From Kalmusia sp. IMI 367209 (taxonomy: Eukaryota > Ascomycota > Dothideomycetes > Pleosporales > Didymosphaeriaceae), in NCBI GenBank assembly GCA_027946365.1, contig JAPEUQ010000006.1, forward strand, positions 496,001 to 560,000: DNA of 64,000 bases, read 5' to 3'. Below, piece by piece: positions 23,501-36,109 of this stretch. The notes under the pieces are model-generated. The model did not search any database, was not told where the DNA came from, and saw only the letters and a list, made by a program, of their open reading frames with translations. Each line of letters begins with the position of its first letter. Positions within the stretch are counted from its first letter, which is position 1. The translations under genes and the position numbers were made by a program.

Positions 23501-26500
23501 GTGTCAATCAAGAAGACGTTGGTAGTGCCAGAAGATGATCATGGAATTGAGATTGTTCTCAGTATGGAGCTTGAAGATGGAGCAACGGCCAAGTCGCCTG
23601 GATGGGCCACCTTTTCGATCTCTTCCATCGTCCGTGACACGGAGCAATGGACCGAGCACTGTTCCAGTCTCACCAAAGTTGAGGTCTCTGCATTCCAGGA
23701 AATTGCTCCCATCAACACGACCATGGATGGAAAAGCTGTAGATGCAGAAACTTGGTATAAGCGCTTTGCTGAGATGGGTCTTCAATTTGGCCCCTCATTC
23801 CAGGGCTACTCAGACATACGTGCAGATTCGCCTCGGGCTCATGGCATGCAATGGCGGTCAGGCTGAAACGGGTAGTGTCCAACTTCCAATCCATTTGGAT
23901 CAAATGCGATTCAAGCTCGGTAGCCTGAAACACCAAGAATGGGCTACTGGTCTCGCAAAGGGCGAGTTGCGTGGCCTCCGTGGTGCCTATGCTCAGCTCC
24001 AAATGCTAGGTGAAAATGGAGACGTCATATTAGACGTAGACAATATGCGCTTCATTGACTTAGCCAACGAACAGCAATCATCATCTACCACGAGTCAAAC
24101 AAGTAAAGTATATTCGAGCCCGTTCAATCGCCTTATCTGGAGACCCGATATCCGAACCTTTAGTAAGAACCAATACAGCGCTTTGTTTGGTGCTTCCGAG
24201 GCCAATACTGGGCCATTTCCACAGCTCTCTAAAATCTTTGACCTAATGGGCCATGCCAAACCTGACCTCCGAGTATTACAGCTGGGAGCCAGCCGTGACT
24301 TAGGTGCAAGTCAAACAGTCTTGAAAACTCTTATCGATTCAAATGGCATCAAACGCTACCGGGAGTATCTGGTGACCGACATCTCGGAAGATCTACTCGC
24401 GGCTCCAGATTCTGAACTCCGAGATATCAAAACTTCGGTGTTAGACATCACTAAGGACCCTTTGAAGCAAGGCTTCAAGCCCGTATATGATATTGTCTTA
24501 TCAGTCAATGCTGTTCATGATTCTGCCAGCGTGGAACAAGCTATCCGGAATTGTGAAAGACTTCTCCGACCAGGTGGCAGGCTCGTGTTGCTCGAGCCTA
24601 CCGACAATAATTGGGATGAATTCTTGCTAAAAGCTGGGTTCAAATCAGGAGCTGAACTGATGCTGAAGGAGCATGATTTGACCCTCTTGATGTCCACTCA
24701 ATCCAGCACAGAGAAGCAGCGTGACGAAAGAATACCAGAGCTTCACCTTCTCCACGGTAACAAAGGAACACCAGCGCTACTGACTCACCTGGCGCATGAA
24801 TTCGAACGGCATGGACTAAGTACCAAGACCATTTGCTTCGACGATGCCCATGATATCTCACCCAACTCACGTGTGGTGGCATTTTTGGACGAAGAAAATC
24901 TTCTTCTCAACACAGACCAGAATCGTATTAGGCTTTTCCAATATCTTGCTGCAAACTCTGTCAGTATGATCTGGCTTACATCATGTGGGATGGTGAAGGG
25001 TCGCAACCCCGATGGGGCTTTTGTCTCGGGGTTATTGCGCACATTGGGTTCTGAAACCCCGCTAGCCAATTCCTCTCGATAGACATTGATGCCAATGACT
25101 TCACACTATCTAGCGAGGACCTTGATGAGCTAGTACGCTGTGTTGTTGACCAAGAGCTCGCTCTACATGCGGAAAGTGGAGACGATAGCGTGAACCGAGA
25201 ATACACTTGGCAAGACGGCTGTTTATGGGTTAGTCGAATTGTTCCCGATGATCATCTTCAAGGATATGCCGATGCATTAACCGCTCCCGATGACCAAGAA
25301 CTTGAGACGGTGCCGTTGAGCACCCAAGGCCCAGTCAGAGCGGCGTTTGGGACGCCCGGAATTCTCAGCTCCCTGTATTTCAAGCCATATCTGGAGCTTC
25401 TCCAACCACTGCCTAAAGATTGGATCGAGGTCAAAGTACTTGCAGTCGGTCTCAATTGGAAAGACTTGGGTCTTTGTACCGGTCGATTTGACCAGAACAA
25501 TCTTTCAAATGAATATTGCGGTGTTGTAACCAAGCTAGGATCCAGCGTAAGCCACCTCGAGATTGGCAACCGTGTCTACGGTATGGGCAAGGGCCATTTC
25601 GGAAACTACACGCGTGTTCCAGCGGTACTGGCACAAAAGCTTCGACCGGACATAAATCCCATTCAAGCCGCTACCATCCCATTGGTGTACATGACTGCAG
25701 TGTACGCTTTTGAGCATGTCACACGATTACGGAAAGGCCAGAAGGTACTCATTCAATCCGCCTCTGGCGGTCTCGGACTTGCAGCGATTCAACTAGCGCG
25801 TTCAAAGGGCGCCATAATATTCGTCACCGCAGGTACGGAGGGAAAGACTCGCTTTTTGACCGAGCAAATGGGCATACCCTCCAGCCACATCTTTTCGTCG
25901 GGCGATATTACGGATGTCAAACGCATGGTTGACGCAACACGAACTGGTGGCTTTGATATGATTCTCAGCAACTCACAAGGGGATATGCTTTACGAGTCTA
26001 TCAAGGCATTGGCACCTCTAGGCCATCTGATTGACGTCGGTCGATTAGATGTCACGAGTTCTAATAACATTGCCCTAGAGCTGTTCCAGAAGAGCGCCAG
26101 CTTCACATCTTTTGACCTTGGCCTGGTCATTGAGCGCGACGTCGAACTTGGCGGAGAACTGATGCGGTCGGTAGACGAGCATTTTACCGCGTCACGTATC
26201 GGTCCCATTAGTCCAAATACAACATTAGACATTTCACAGCTTGACCAAGCGCTACTCCGCTTCTCGAAGGGAACTCACATTGGAAAGATGGTGGTATCAT
26301 ACCAAGACCCCAATTCCAAGATCAAGAAGCAAAAATCTGTCATTCCTGCGACATTCGACCCAGAGGCTCGTTATGTCCTAGTTGGAGGACTGAGTGGCCT
26401 CGGGCGGTCAATTGTCCGCTTCATGAGTGATCGTGGAGCCCGACACTTGGCTGTCTGGTCCAGAAATGGTCCAAATAATCTAAGTCCCGAATCCAAAGCT

Positions 26501-27631
26501 CTCATTGATGAATTAGCGGCCAAGGGTGTCAATGTCCAGGCTATTACCTGCGATGTTAGCATACGGGATCAGGTCATACGGGCCATACAATATGCCAGCT
26601 CTGACCGCACTGTGCGCGGAGTTCTCAATTTCGCGGTCTCTTACCAGGACATCTCGTTTGACAAGATGACCGCAGAGAAGTTCCACGAAGGTATGGCAGC
26701 GAAGGTACTAGGGACTAGAAATCTCCATGAAGCCACGGCTTCCTTGCCTTTGGACTTTTTCTCCATGATCTCTTCATTTGGCACTGTCTATGCGTTCCCA
26801 ACGCAAAGCACGTATCTAGCGGCGAATAACTTCCTGGATTACTTTGCGCGCTATCGGCGACAATGCGGGCTGCCTGTATCAACAGTCTCTCTGGGATTCA
26901 TTAGTGACTTGGGCGCATTAACACAGGACGCCGTCACTGTCAATCTCTTTGCACGCACGAAAGGCCAGACCGTCACGGGAAGCCAGGTCTTACGTATGCT
27001 AGAGCCGGCCTTTGTAAGCGACAACAACAATCATAATGCGCACGATCTATGGCTTGGCTATTCAGAAGATCCTTTGTCGGGAGCTAATATCGTTACGGGC
27101 ATAGACCCTGCCGTTCTGGCCGCTGTGAAACGAGAAGAGGCTAAGGTGGCCAAGATTACCTCGTCCAGCTCAGTACCTAGGTGGTATCATGACGCTCGTG
27201 TTTCTGTGATGTTGCGCGCCGTGGATGATGCATGGCGACACCAAGCTGGGGACGATGCCGCAAAGGTTATGCAGGATATGGACAACACTGCCGACAAATC
27301 ACCAGCTGCGCAATTGCGGAGGCAGTTCCAGGTGTCAATGAATATAGTCAAGGAGCAAGAGAGCAGTGATAACAAGGCGGAATACCTCAATACAGTCGCG
27401 TTTGTCACCGATGCCATCCGGAAGACGGTCGCTGGAATGCTTTTTGTTGATCCGTCAGCGGTAGATCCGTCGGGCACAGTTGCAGACCACGGTATTGACA
27501 GTCTACTGGCTGCTGAGTTTCGGAACTGGCTTCATAGTGCTTTCGGGAAGAATATTAGCATGTTAGATTTGATGGACGCGAGGACGAAGATCGACGCACT
27601 GGCCCAAAAAATTGTGGATGAGGCAGCGTGA
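20525..27631 (+). pseudogene. Degenerate highly reducing polyketide synthase
   Basis: This is a broken HR-PKS with remnants of every domain. KS starts abruptly at KLLECTYEAFENAG, so about the first 100 residues are missing; the active Cys remains in NSACTSA. One intron (21121-21169) is still spliceable. In-frame stops are TAA at 20996-20998 and TAA at 22179-22181. Frame breaks occur near 23050 (one base lost between KS-AT and DH), near 23830-23860, and near 25070. At 23830-23860 the sequence passes from FGPSFQGYSDIRAD directly to MACNGGQAE, so the DH segment with the catalytic Asp is missing. AT keeps GHSSG, the MT-like part reads LQLGASR (inactive type), ER keeps QSASGGLGLAA, KR keeps GGLSGLG and STYLAANN, ACP keeps GIDS. 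KS-AT are joined by an Asn-Gly-rich linker. It is not a recent copy of the neighbouring PKS: the two proteins differ widely. Confidence 0.93.
21642..21780 (+). repeat. Asn/Gly-rich repeats in the KS-AT linker of the PKS pseudogene
   Basis: The translated linker repeats a short unit of the form NGxNGH / NGxSNGY about eight times, encoded by imperfect repeats around AATGG. Such low-complexity linkers occur in fungal PKSs and may expand by slippage. Confidence 0.7.
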
Positions 27632-28138
27632 TAGTATGAGACACGAAATGGCGGGCAATTAGGACAAGAGCAAATCGTATATTGAGAAAAAACGGAGAGT
27701 ACAAGCGAGCACGCCTCCTAGGTAAACATGCCACCTTTACGAATTCTTTTGCTCCTGCAATAGCGAAAATGAATAGGTAATCTACTACCCAATAGCCTAA
27801 AAAATTCAAATGTGACCTTTTTACCATGGTAAATAAAGATCCCAATAACTTTGATCTTAACAACGTCATGGCCATCCACAGGCTAAGCGGACACTGCAAA
27901 AACACATGGATCGCCGACTATGTAAGCTAGGTAAAGCTTATTAACGGGCAGTGCTACATTATTGAATACTAAGATAGGAATGATTAGCTTCAGCTTAAGT
28001 CTCATTGCATCCGTATTCAAAATATCATTAATCCACCCTTAAGATTCCATAGCAAATAGTTTACAAGGGCTAATAAACTTTTTAGGCAATAGGTTAATTA
28101 TCGAATACTTGTAGTGGACCTACTATATAGCTTTCTAG
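27632..28138. other. Intergenic, A/T-rich
   Basis: I see no gene. This A/T-rich stretch separates the ends of the convergent PKS pseudogene and HET gene. Confidence 0.5.
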
Positions 28139-30456
28139 CTAAATAAGCGTAATGGACTCACTTTTCTTCCAAGCCTTAAGGTGTGACAGCTTAAATGATG
28201 AAAAGGAGAAAGTACCAACCCTTAGATACGTATCCACTTCATGCTTTTCTACACTCACGTTAGGCTTGATAATCAAGCCTTGTATAGACCGCACAGTTTC
28301 GCTCTCATCGCCTTGACGCTCATCAACATGAACCATCAGCGCAAGGTACTCCTCTGGCGCGAACATGTTGTAGTCGACTTCCGGCTCAAATGTCCCCTCT
28401 CTAACGAGACTTGTTGTAGTAGCCAATATGTAAGCATTTCCGTCCTCTTCTTCAGCGATGAAAAGATTTTGTGAAGAACGTATGGGATTGGTCGTTATTC
28501 TTGGATCGTCATCTTCGTATTGAGGTGGATAATCGTCGAAATCCGCGTTTCCATAAGGATAATCTCTAGCAAATCCCTCTGTGTATTGTTTGCTGCGGAT
28601 CAATGGCAGGAATAGGCTCTTGACAGTAATAGCAGCCGATGTGACTTCGCCATAAGGATTAGATTTATCTTTCAGAGATATTCTCGCATCAATCAATTCG
28701 ATGCTCATGAAAGTCTCTGGTAAATCATCCCATTCATCGTAAAGAATTCGTTCCTCAGTTACTGCCCATGACCACGACGGTGCGCGATATTGCACCACAT
28801 GTTTGCATGTTCGCATCTCCTTTTTCCAGAGCAGACCATATGCCAGATCTGAGGACCAGAGGCCTGCCAGATACGTACCCCCAACGGTGGATTGGATGCG
28901 TCCACTGATACCAGAGAATGCTGGTAGCTTGTCGGAACCGAAGGTCAAATTGCGATGAGAGTACAACTCTATCAACCCATAATAATCCCTAAGTAAAAGT
29001 TGGCGGGCCGGCAGTTCATCTCTTCGAACACGACTGATGCTACGGTAGAGGACGGTAGACAAGTAGGGAACCGGATATGCTGGAATCCGTAGGCCATTCG
29101 AGGTGCCGTCCGCAGCCTGGTATCCCGCAGGGCAGCGCCAGTACAACTGACTCGCTCCATAGTAAACTTGTCGTGGAGATAGTATGGACTCTTGCAAGCA
29201 CCATCCTCGGCTTGATAGGGGTCCTGAAGAGTTCAAACTGTCTAGTGTCTCCTCGTCGAAGTCCTCCCGTGACACAGTGACCGTCGTCTCACTGGTGCTG
29301 GAAATCCTAATGCATACAGGCCTAGGAGGCGATGCTTCTGTTCGTACGTTCCGAGGAATGATACCATGCTTACTACCTGGGGAAGCCATGGCCGAGATCG
29401 TCAAGGTGGAGTCTCTATATATTTGTCCCATTCTCTTCGACTCCTCCTCCCAGTCTGCCCTAGAATCTTGTATGATGCAAAGTGAATCAATCCAGATATA
29501 GCCGACACCAAGTCGCCTAGTTATTGATATAGCATCCTGGAAGTTGGCAGGTAGTTCATGAAAAGGGAGCCGAAGCTGGAAGCGGTCAATCGTCCTAGTT
29601 GTCAGTACCGGCGTTATAGGGCCACCCCAGCAATGGCTCAATGCTGTGTATGCGCTGGCTTTTCCTCTCCCATGGACGATTCGAACATCAGTCCAGTCTT
29701 CTCGCTTACCCACATCTATTACTCGAGTTGGAAGCTCTGAAGTGTTATGTCCGAGGCACTTTGGGTGCGAAGTCTGACACTCCAGCAGCCATTCTTTGGC
29801 AATTTCGATATTGCTTTCTGCGTCCAACGATTGGTCTACCGCTAAACGTCCAATGCGGAAGCGCCCACAAATGGCAGGTTTCTCTGCATGATTGGCTATA
29901 GCTTAGTGAATTGAACAGCAGTTTCTGGAAGCCCACGTCTTCCACACATACCTCGTGAGGTAGTCAAGGTTAAACGAAGGAACGGAAACTCATCGGGATC
30001 TTCTTCTGGTTCGTCGTAGATATCCACTTCCGGCTGATCACCTAGCGAATAAGGCCCAAGCGCGACTTGAAGAGCGTCGAGTACTTTAACATCATCGAAG
30101 CTAGCATCCTGGTCTAAATCGCAGGAAGTAAGGCAAATCCTCACGTTGGAGCATGAAAGCTGCTTTGAGAGAGTATATAAAGACCACTCCTGCTCGCATT
30201 TTTCAGGTTGCCAATTTCTAGCTATCCAGCCGTAGTCGTTTGGACCTCTCTGATATGCCTTGAAGCAAGTGAGGAGTAGGTCGCAAAATTCGCAGCCGGC
30301 CTTTGCAGCAGTTTCAAGATCTTCGATAGAGTCGTGCAGCACGTAACATGCAGCCTTCGGTACTCCCTCATCTCGCGAGAACTTCTTATAGGCAAGATCG
30401 ACAAGATGCTCGATTGTCAGACTGGCGCATCGTGTACACTGGACGCCAATCTTCAT
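28139..30456 (-). CDS. HET-domain (heterokaryon incompatibility) protein (753 aa)
   Basis: This is a predicted cytosolic protein of the HET family, which mediates non-self recognition and cell death in filamentous fungi. Two exons (30456-29952 and 29895-28139) add up to 754 codons. The HET domain is in the second exon: YTALSHCWGG, then RRLGVGYIWIDSLCIIQDS, then DWEEESKRMGQIYRDSTLTISA, about residues 245-390. The N-terminal part has a CxxC pair (CTRC) and CEFCDLLL, common before HET domains, and an acidic stretch (DEPEEDPDEF). The C-terminal part is a variable tail. No partner gene (for example a SesB or NLR) is next to it. Such genes are frequent in gene-poor subtelomeric DNA, and I see no link to the PKS cluster. 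Confidence 0.92.
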
Positions 30457-31944
30457 TTTATCGCAATAATGGATCTGTGATTGGCATTATATAGTCGATA
30501 TAGTTGTTTGGTTAATTGCTGACTGGTTTTATTTTTTTTGAATGTGCCCCGCATTGGATGGCGTCCAACTAGAACCGTTTAATATGGTTAGGCAGCAATC
30601 ATAGGCTATGGTATAAGATTATTCATTACTCAGCCACTTAAGAATGCTAGGGTACGATTAACTGAATGTCGTGAGGGAGCTGGTTCCCGAACGGTACTCA
30701 GAAGGGTAGAAAGTTAATTGAACGTTACAAGTGCACTGCCTGGTTGTTGATGGATGATCGATCTCCTCCCATTCTCCACTGAGCCCCGAGTATGCATCGG
30801 GGCTTGGGTTTCTCCGTTCCGACACCCACGTGGTTCACTCCGCCAAAATGTGTCGGAAAAGTGGTAAGCTTTCACTTGCCTATTGTCTTTAGAAACTATC
30901 ATAGCCTTGTTATATTTAACACCCAAGGTCTAGATTATATAATAACTATCTTACTGCTAACCGGGTTACAGCCCGCATTATCGTTCTTTTGCGGCTTACG
31001 AGTACGTCGATCAAGTAACTCCAAGATAATGAAGACGCGCCTGAAGACCACGCCCAGTATGCTTCGGAGCTAACGCGGCATCATGGCTTGTGCAAACACT
31101 GCGGCAGATGATGATGGATGACAATTATGTACATCTCGAGACAGATGTCTGAGGTTCTTGATCAAAGCGTATATGAGGCAGCTAAGCGAGGCGGTCTGCT
31201 TTCGCGGGGAACATTATTACGAAGATAATAACACCTCATCGTCACTACCTTTTAATATGCCTTTTCGGGTGAATATGTAGGACGGATCCGCTGCTATTTT
31301 TTTCACTTTACTATCTAAAACTACGTACGTTCCTTTGCTGCTTGGTAATACATATACATAGTATCCCATAGGCTTCATTGACCTTTGGACCCATTCAGTC
31401 CGTTACGAGCCTGCAGAGATGGAAGGAACACAGTGAGTGGTCGACAGACCGCTATACTATGCAGTTCTATCTGGAAGAACTTGAGAGAGACATAGACACC
31501 CTCTACATGCCACTACTGTTGGCTTGGAATAGACCTCCGCACACACTGCACTTCGTGTTCGCATTTCGCCCCTCCGATGTTCCACACTGTCGTCACCCGT
31601 AGATAGCGCGCTGGCCTGAGAGTACCCTCCCCACTAAATAAACATGTTGGATACTGCCGACTAGCCCAGAGGGCGAGTAGACTTAGAAACGTAGATCTGA
31701 ACATACAGCCTCACTGGACTGGACTTGCTTACATCTACATCGCGGACTCGTCTAGGACAACATTGCAACACTAGGCCGCCTCTGTGTCTCGCAAGCACCC
31801 TCTGACGGGTGCTTGATATCATTTACCTAACTGTAGGTTGATTTGTTCGTGCGTAGATACTTCGCGAATCCTGCATTGTAAATAGATTCAAGTGCGCTGT
31901 TCTTCATCGATAGAATAAGAACATGCACTGTCCGGGAAGGTAAA
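30457..31944. other. Gene-poor stretch
   Basis: About 1.5 kb without a supported gene. Open frames are short and lack family features. It includes the promoter of the HET gene and the 3' side of the membrane-protein gene. Confidence 0.5.
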
Positions 31945-32964
31945 TTATCTCTCATTTGAGTTGGAATCGAATGTGCTGAGTTGTGTGCTTGCATGCTCTT
32001 CCTGGTCGGTGCATACTTGCGACGTCGTCACAGTCGTACCTTTGGCATGTTCGCCTGTCGAGCCGACTTCGTCGATCTTGACGAAGGTGCCGGGGCTGCG
32101 CGGGCCAGTGCTGAATTGGGTCTTCTTGCTTCCGGTCCAGTTGCCAAGGGAAAAAGAGTTGCTACCGAGAGCTCCTCGATTGCTGATTATGTCCTTGTGT
32201 TTGACGATGCGGACGAGACGGTTGAGGACGGAGAATTCCATTTTTAGCTTCACGCTGTATACGGCCGTCTTGTACGTCGTCTGAAGCTCATAATGCCCGG
32301 AGAACTGTACGACAAGGAGGGTGATATCGAAGACCAGAATCATAACGTTGACGAAGATGAGATGCATGAGCAGCTTCTTCAGGGGTCTTCGACTGCTACC
32401 GCCGCCCGGTCCTAGCAAATGTACTGTTTCGTAGATGTAGATGATAGAGATAACGGCCTCTTGGACAGAGATGACTACGATCTGGACCTTGTCGTATATT
32501 AAGAAACCCGGCAGGAATCGAGCTGATTGCTTAGAATTTGTGCCCAGCGCTAGGGTGATGAGGGGCACGCCGAGAACAATGGCATTAAAAACAATCATGC
32601 GCAGTACCCAACGGATCTTGGCCTTGTCCTGAACGACGAGATGCAGCCGAGAATATAGCACGACTGATTGTCCTATCACCATACACACCCAGCCAACACC
32701 AACTATGGCGCTTGATAGTAGGTCTAAAGTGGTGACCTGGAAGAACTTTAGGATGAATCCAACGGCGTGAGGGACGATACCCCAATTGGCGATGACGCAA
32801 CTCCAAAAGTAGATTCCCTTTCGTTGCTTAAAGACGGTGAAGATGAGGACGGTGGTCTCGATAACATTGTACAGCGCAATGGATAGGAACGCTCCCATGG
32901 TCATCAATATTGGGAGGCCGACATTCACGCCACCGACGATGCCCACGTCCTCCTCTTTGACCAT
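31945..32964 (-). CDS. Seven-helix integral membrane protein, DUF7703-like (339 aa)
   Basis: This is a single-exon protein with about seven hydrophobic helices, including VGLPILMTMGAFLSIALYNV, FWSCVIANWGIVPHAVGFIL, AIVGVGWVCMVIGQSVVLY and LIFVNVMILVFDITLLVVQF. The pattern LYSRLHLVV, then the helix with MIVFNAIVLGVP, then the MEFSVLNRLV end of the last helix, is what I know from a large fungus-specific family of GPCR-like membrane proteins (DUF7703). The last 90 residues form a polar Ser/Thr-rich cytosolic tail. Function is unknown. It is not obviously tied to either biosynthetic locus. Confidence 0.87.
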   Translation of the reverse strand: MVKEEDVGIVGGVNVGLPILMTMGAFLSIALYNVIETTVLIFTVFKQRKGIYFWSCVIANWGIVPHAVGFILKFFQVTTLDLLSSAIVGVGWVCMVIGQSVVLYSRLHLVVQDKAKIRWVLRMIVFNAIVLGVPLITLALGTNSKQSARFLPGFLIYDKVQIVVISVQEAVISIIYIYETVHLLGPGGGSSRRPLKKLLMHLIFVNVMILVFDITLLVVQFSGHYELQTTYKTAVYSVKLKMEFSVLNRLVRIVKHKDIISNRGALGSNSFSLGNWTGSKKTQFSTGPRSPGTFVKIDEVGSTGEHAKGTTVTTSQVCTDQEEHASTQLSTFDSNSNER

Positions 32965-35900
32965 GATCGGATGCGAAGACTGCGTTGAGCGCGAAGATTC
33001 GTCGGTGAGGAATTACGCAATCGCTGAGAAGTGAGTGAGTTGGCATGCCCTGCACACGGAGCTTCAAAAGAGTATGTGTACCAACGATTGTACGAAGGAG
33101 AAATATCGCACCCAACAAGAGAACATCGGTTGTAAGGTCGATTTAGGCTGCATGACTGAGGCGAACCTACGATTTAATCTCGCCTGCAGTTAAGAGAACA
33201 CTGACCGATCACTGAAGTGGTACGATGCACAGAAACAGGTGCTCGACGCCTCCGCTACCACACAAAAGCTGTTTCGTCGAGAAGGCTCTTGAAGGTTTGT
33301 CAGGGCCTCGGAATCAAATCTGCCACTGTGATCCTTCTCACTGCTGGAAGGCGGATCGCGTTCCCCGGATTTCATGAGGCGAGCATGATTGGACCAGGAA
33401 GCCCGTGCGCGTGATGGGGCGTCGCTTGGTTGCAGGTTTTCACGCCATGGCTCCGGGATCGTGTGGCACCTGCATCTGCGCTAGTCCAAAAGGGCACACG
33501 CTACACCTGTCATTCGTTCTCGGAGTGCCGAGGTGCACCGGGTTGAACCTTAATTCACGGTCCATGCTTGCATTGAACGCGTGTTTTGCAGTATAGGGGC
33601 ATGCACATAATGTCGAAGGCTCGTGCGGATGAAGTTCAGCCCTAGAGGTGGGCCCACTCACTCCAGCCATGGAGTTGTGTGGAAGGCAATCCTTTGTTGG
33701 GAGCCAGGGCAGGCGATAATGGTAGCAAGGTAGTAGGAGGAATAAAGCGCAAAGATGACGAGGTTCGTAATGTAGAGGTGTCCCATATGTATGATGACGA
33801 GGGCTGTTCCTAGCAGGAAAGTTTACCTAGGAATTCTGGACAGCGCTTTATGTTGCACTGGGGCTAGGACATGCGGGACTTGAGATCGCTGACGAAGGAA
33901 GTAAATCGATAGCCGAAGCAATAGAGCCTATGCTAGATGCATTTGTAGAAGATGTAGATCTTCTCTTGCAGTGTTGAGAGAAGTCGCCGCTTGAGGTGTC
34001 GTTGCGGTATAGAGTCATTGACCTAGGGGGCAGATAACAGCCCACTTTTGCACGCACTTGGCGGTGCGAGCAGCCCAGGGACCGTGCCAAGGTTGTGATC
34101 TTCAAGAAGCCTCGGCCACACCGTCTTTTGAAGCCAAGGCGAGAGGTGGATCAGTTGGTGGGTCATTGTACCTGTGGCAGCGGCGGCTGCCATCTTCGTA
34201 TACTGGTGGTTCAGCTGATCGTCAAGCTATCGCAAGCGGTTCGGCTATGAACTTTGACTGCATTGTACTCCGTAGGCGGCCTATTTTTGCCGTTTTCTAA
34301 AGGTAAATAGGCCCACCAGAGCGATGACGTGTTACCACGCCTCGTAAAGTGATGACAGGGCACGTTAGGCTCTCATGAGCAGTCGCTAGGCTTGGAGCAA
34401 ACCAAATGCCGTCTTCACTTTCGGTGGTTCATCCAGCCAAGTATATGACTGCAGTGTTTCTGGACCAAATTATCAGACAAAGTTATCTTCACCATGGAGC
34501 AGCGTGGCGCATCGACGGCCGGTCTGTAAATCTATGTGCTAGCATTGGTAGTCGTAGGTAATGAGTAGCTCTGGGATCGGTAGTGCTGGCGAGTCTGCAG
34601 AGTGCTAGGCGAGGTTTGCCTCATCTATGATTTGGACAGGCTCAAGAAGCAGGAAGATCACCTCCTAGGATATAAAAATGCATGTACAGTTCACGTTTCT
34701 ACAAAGCTGAGGCGTGGCTGAAGTGAGATGATATGTGTCGACAGGTTCGGCAGGCAAGGAGATATTACACTCTTCAATGTAAATTAGAAGCCGTTGGAGA
34801 ACCTCTGTGATGGAGGCATGGCTGTTAGGTGCACATAGATTTAAAGACATGATGAGTATGGAAAGATAATGCACGCGTTTTCATGATTCCGCAATTCGCG
34901 TGGTTAGTATTTCCTGTTTCATACTAGTGGATTAACATTTGAATCACACTAGTGGTTCAAGTTGGCTTTGCTCCAATGCGTAGACGAGTTCGTCAAACGA
35001 CTAAGTAGTTTGGAGTAAGCCGGGATACTTTGACGGGCCGAAGAATTAGATGAAAGATAGCAACGTCTCCATCATGTTGGCACGAGTTTGAGATGCTGAA
35101 TGCCAACGCAGAGTTGGGTCCTATAGCCATGTAGGCATATCCAAGCGGTTAATCCGAGTATTGCAAAGCGAGTTCTGCCCGAACCGAGATTCTTAATTTG
35201 ACAAAGGTCCACTGTCAGTGTATCTCCACCTTGAACCCATTTACTTGCCAGTCAATCTTTACTCACGATCCCCAAAGGTGAGGAAGGAATGAGTATAACC
35301 GCATCAGCAATATGACAATGAATTATATGTGTCTTCCTCACTTTTTCACATCTGCTATGTACTGAACTAAGCGGCTTATACCTATAGATGCTGTTTCAAC
35401 TCTCCTAGATACCATTGACGATAGTAGCAAGGCTAATGAGATCGCAGAATGTACCACCATGTTCACCGTAGCCGGCCAAATCAGCAACATGTTTGCTAGA
35501 GGTGTGATGCCTACAATTCAAGAATTCATGAATGAACAGGCGTAACTTGAAGGATGGCAATAGGGCTTCTTAATTGTTGGGGTGGAGGGTACAGTGAAAT
35601 ATCACTTCGCTGCTATTACAGGTGACATTTTTGCTTCTGAGCTCTGTCAATACAATCGCCGAAACTTACGTAAAACGAGTATTTGAGACTCTGTAAGTAT
35701 CATCCTGAAGCTTGCTTTAGATGTATCCATATTGCTTTCCATCGGTTCACGACCGGCTCTTTTCGCTCATATCAACAACCTAGGTCAGCCTTCGGACTTT
35801 CTTGCCTTAAGAAAGAAGTGTTGGGAGAAGTCGCGAAGGGAAATTCTCCTGAGCACGTCACCTCTCCGCATCAAAGGCGCTGCTAGAAGCCACGAAACAT

Positions 35901-36109
35901 TTTGGTATCGTTTTTAAATGCTGCTCAATGATTTATATGGCTTCGTATTATTGGCCAATAATCTATACGATGAAACCCAGGCAGTATCTTTGAATATATC
36001 TAGCAAAATGAGTGAATTTAGCTTGATGATGAAAAAATTGCGCATTCTTTGAACCCTTCGCATGGTACTAACTTCCATGGTTCTCACTACTGTAGCTCGA
36101 CATCTGGAC
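32965..36109. other. Long gene-poor region (3.1 kb)
   Basis: I find no complete gene. A stretch at about 35390-35545 reads as plausible protein for some 50 codons (DTIDDSSKANEIAECTTMF then MFARGVMPTIQEFMNE) without a start context, and ends in TAA; it may be a fragment of a lost gene. I see no transposon ends or tRNA. Confidence 0.4.

Noticed and set aside
20525..27631. The second PKS as an intact gene with unusual introns.
   Set aside because: The stops and frame breaks lie within conserved domain blocks with no usable GT-AG pairs, and the KS front and a DH segment are absent.
10099..27631. The PKS pseudogene as a recent tandem duplicate of the intact PKS.
   Set aside because: Their KS, linker, DH and ER sequences differ too much; the linkers are unrelated.
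32965..36109. Several 60-85-codon open frames as small secreted proteins.
   Set aside because: None combines a start codon, a signal peptide and a plausible length; they look like random frames.
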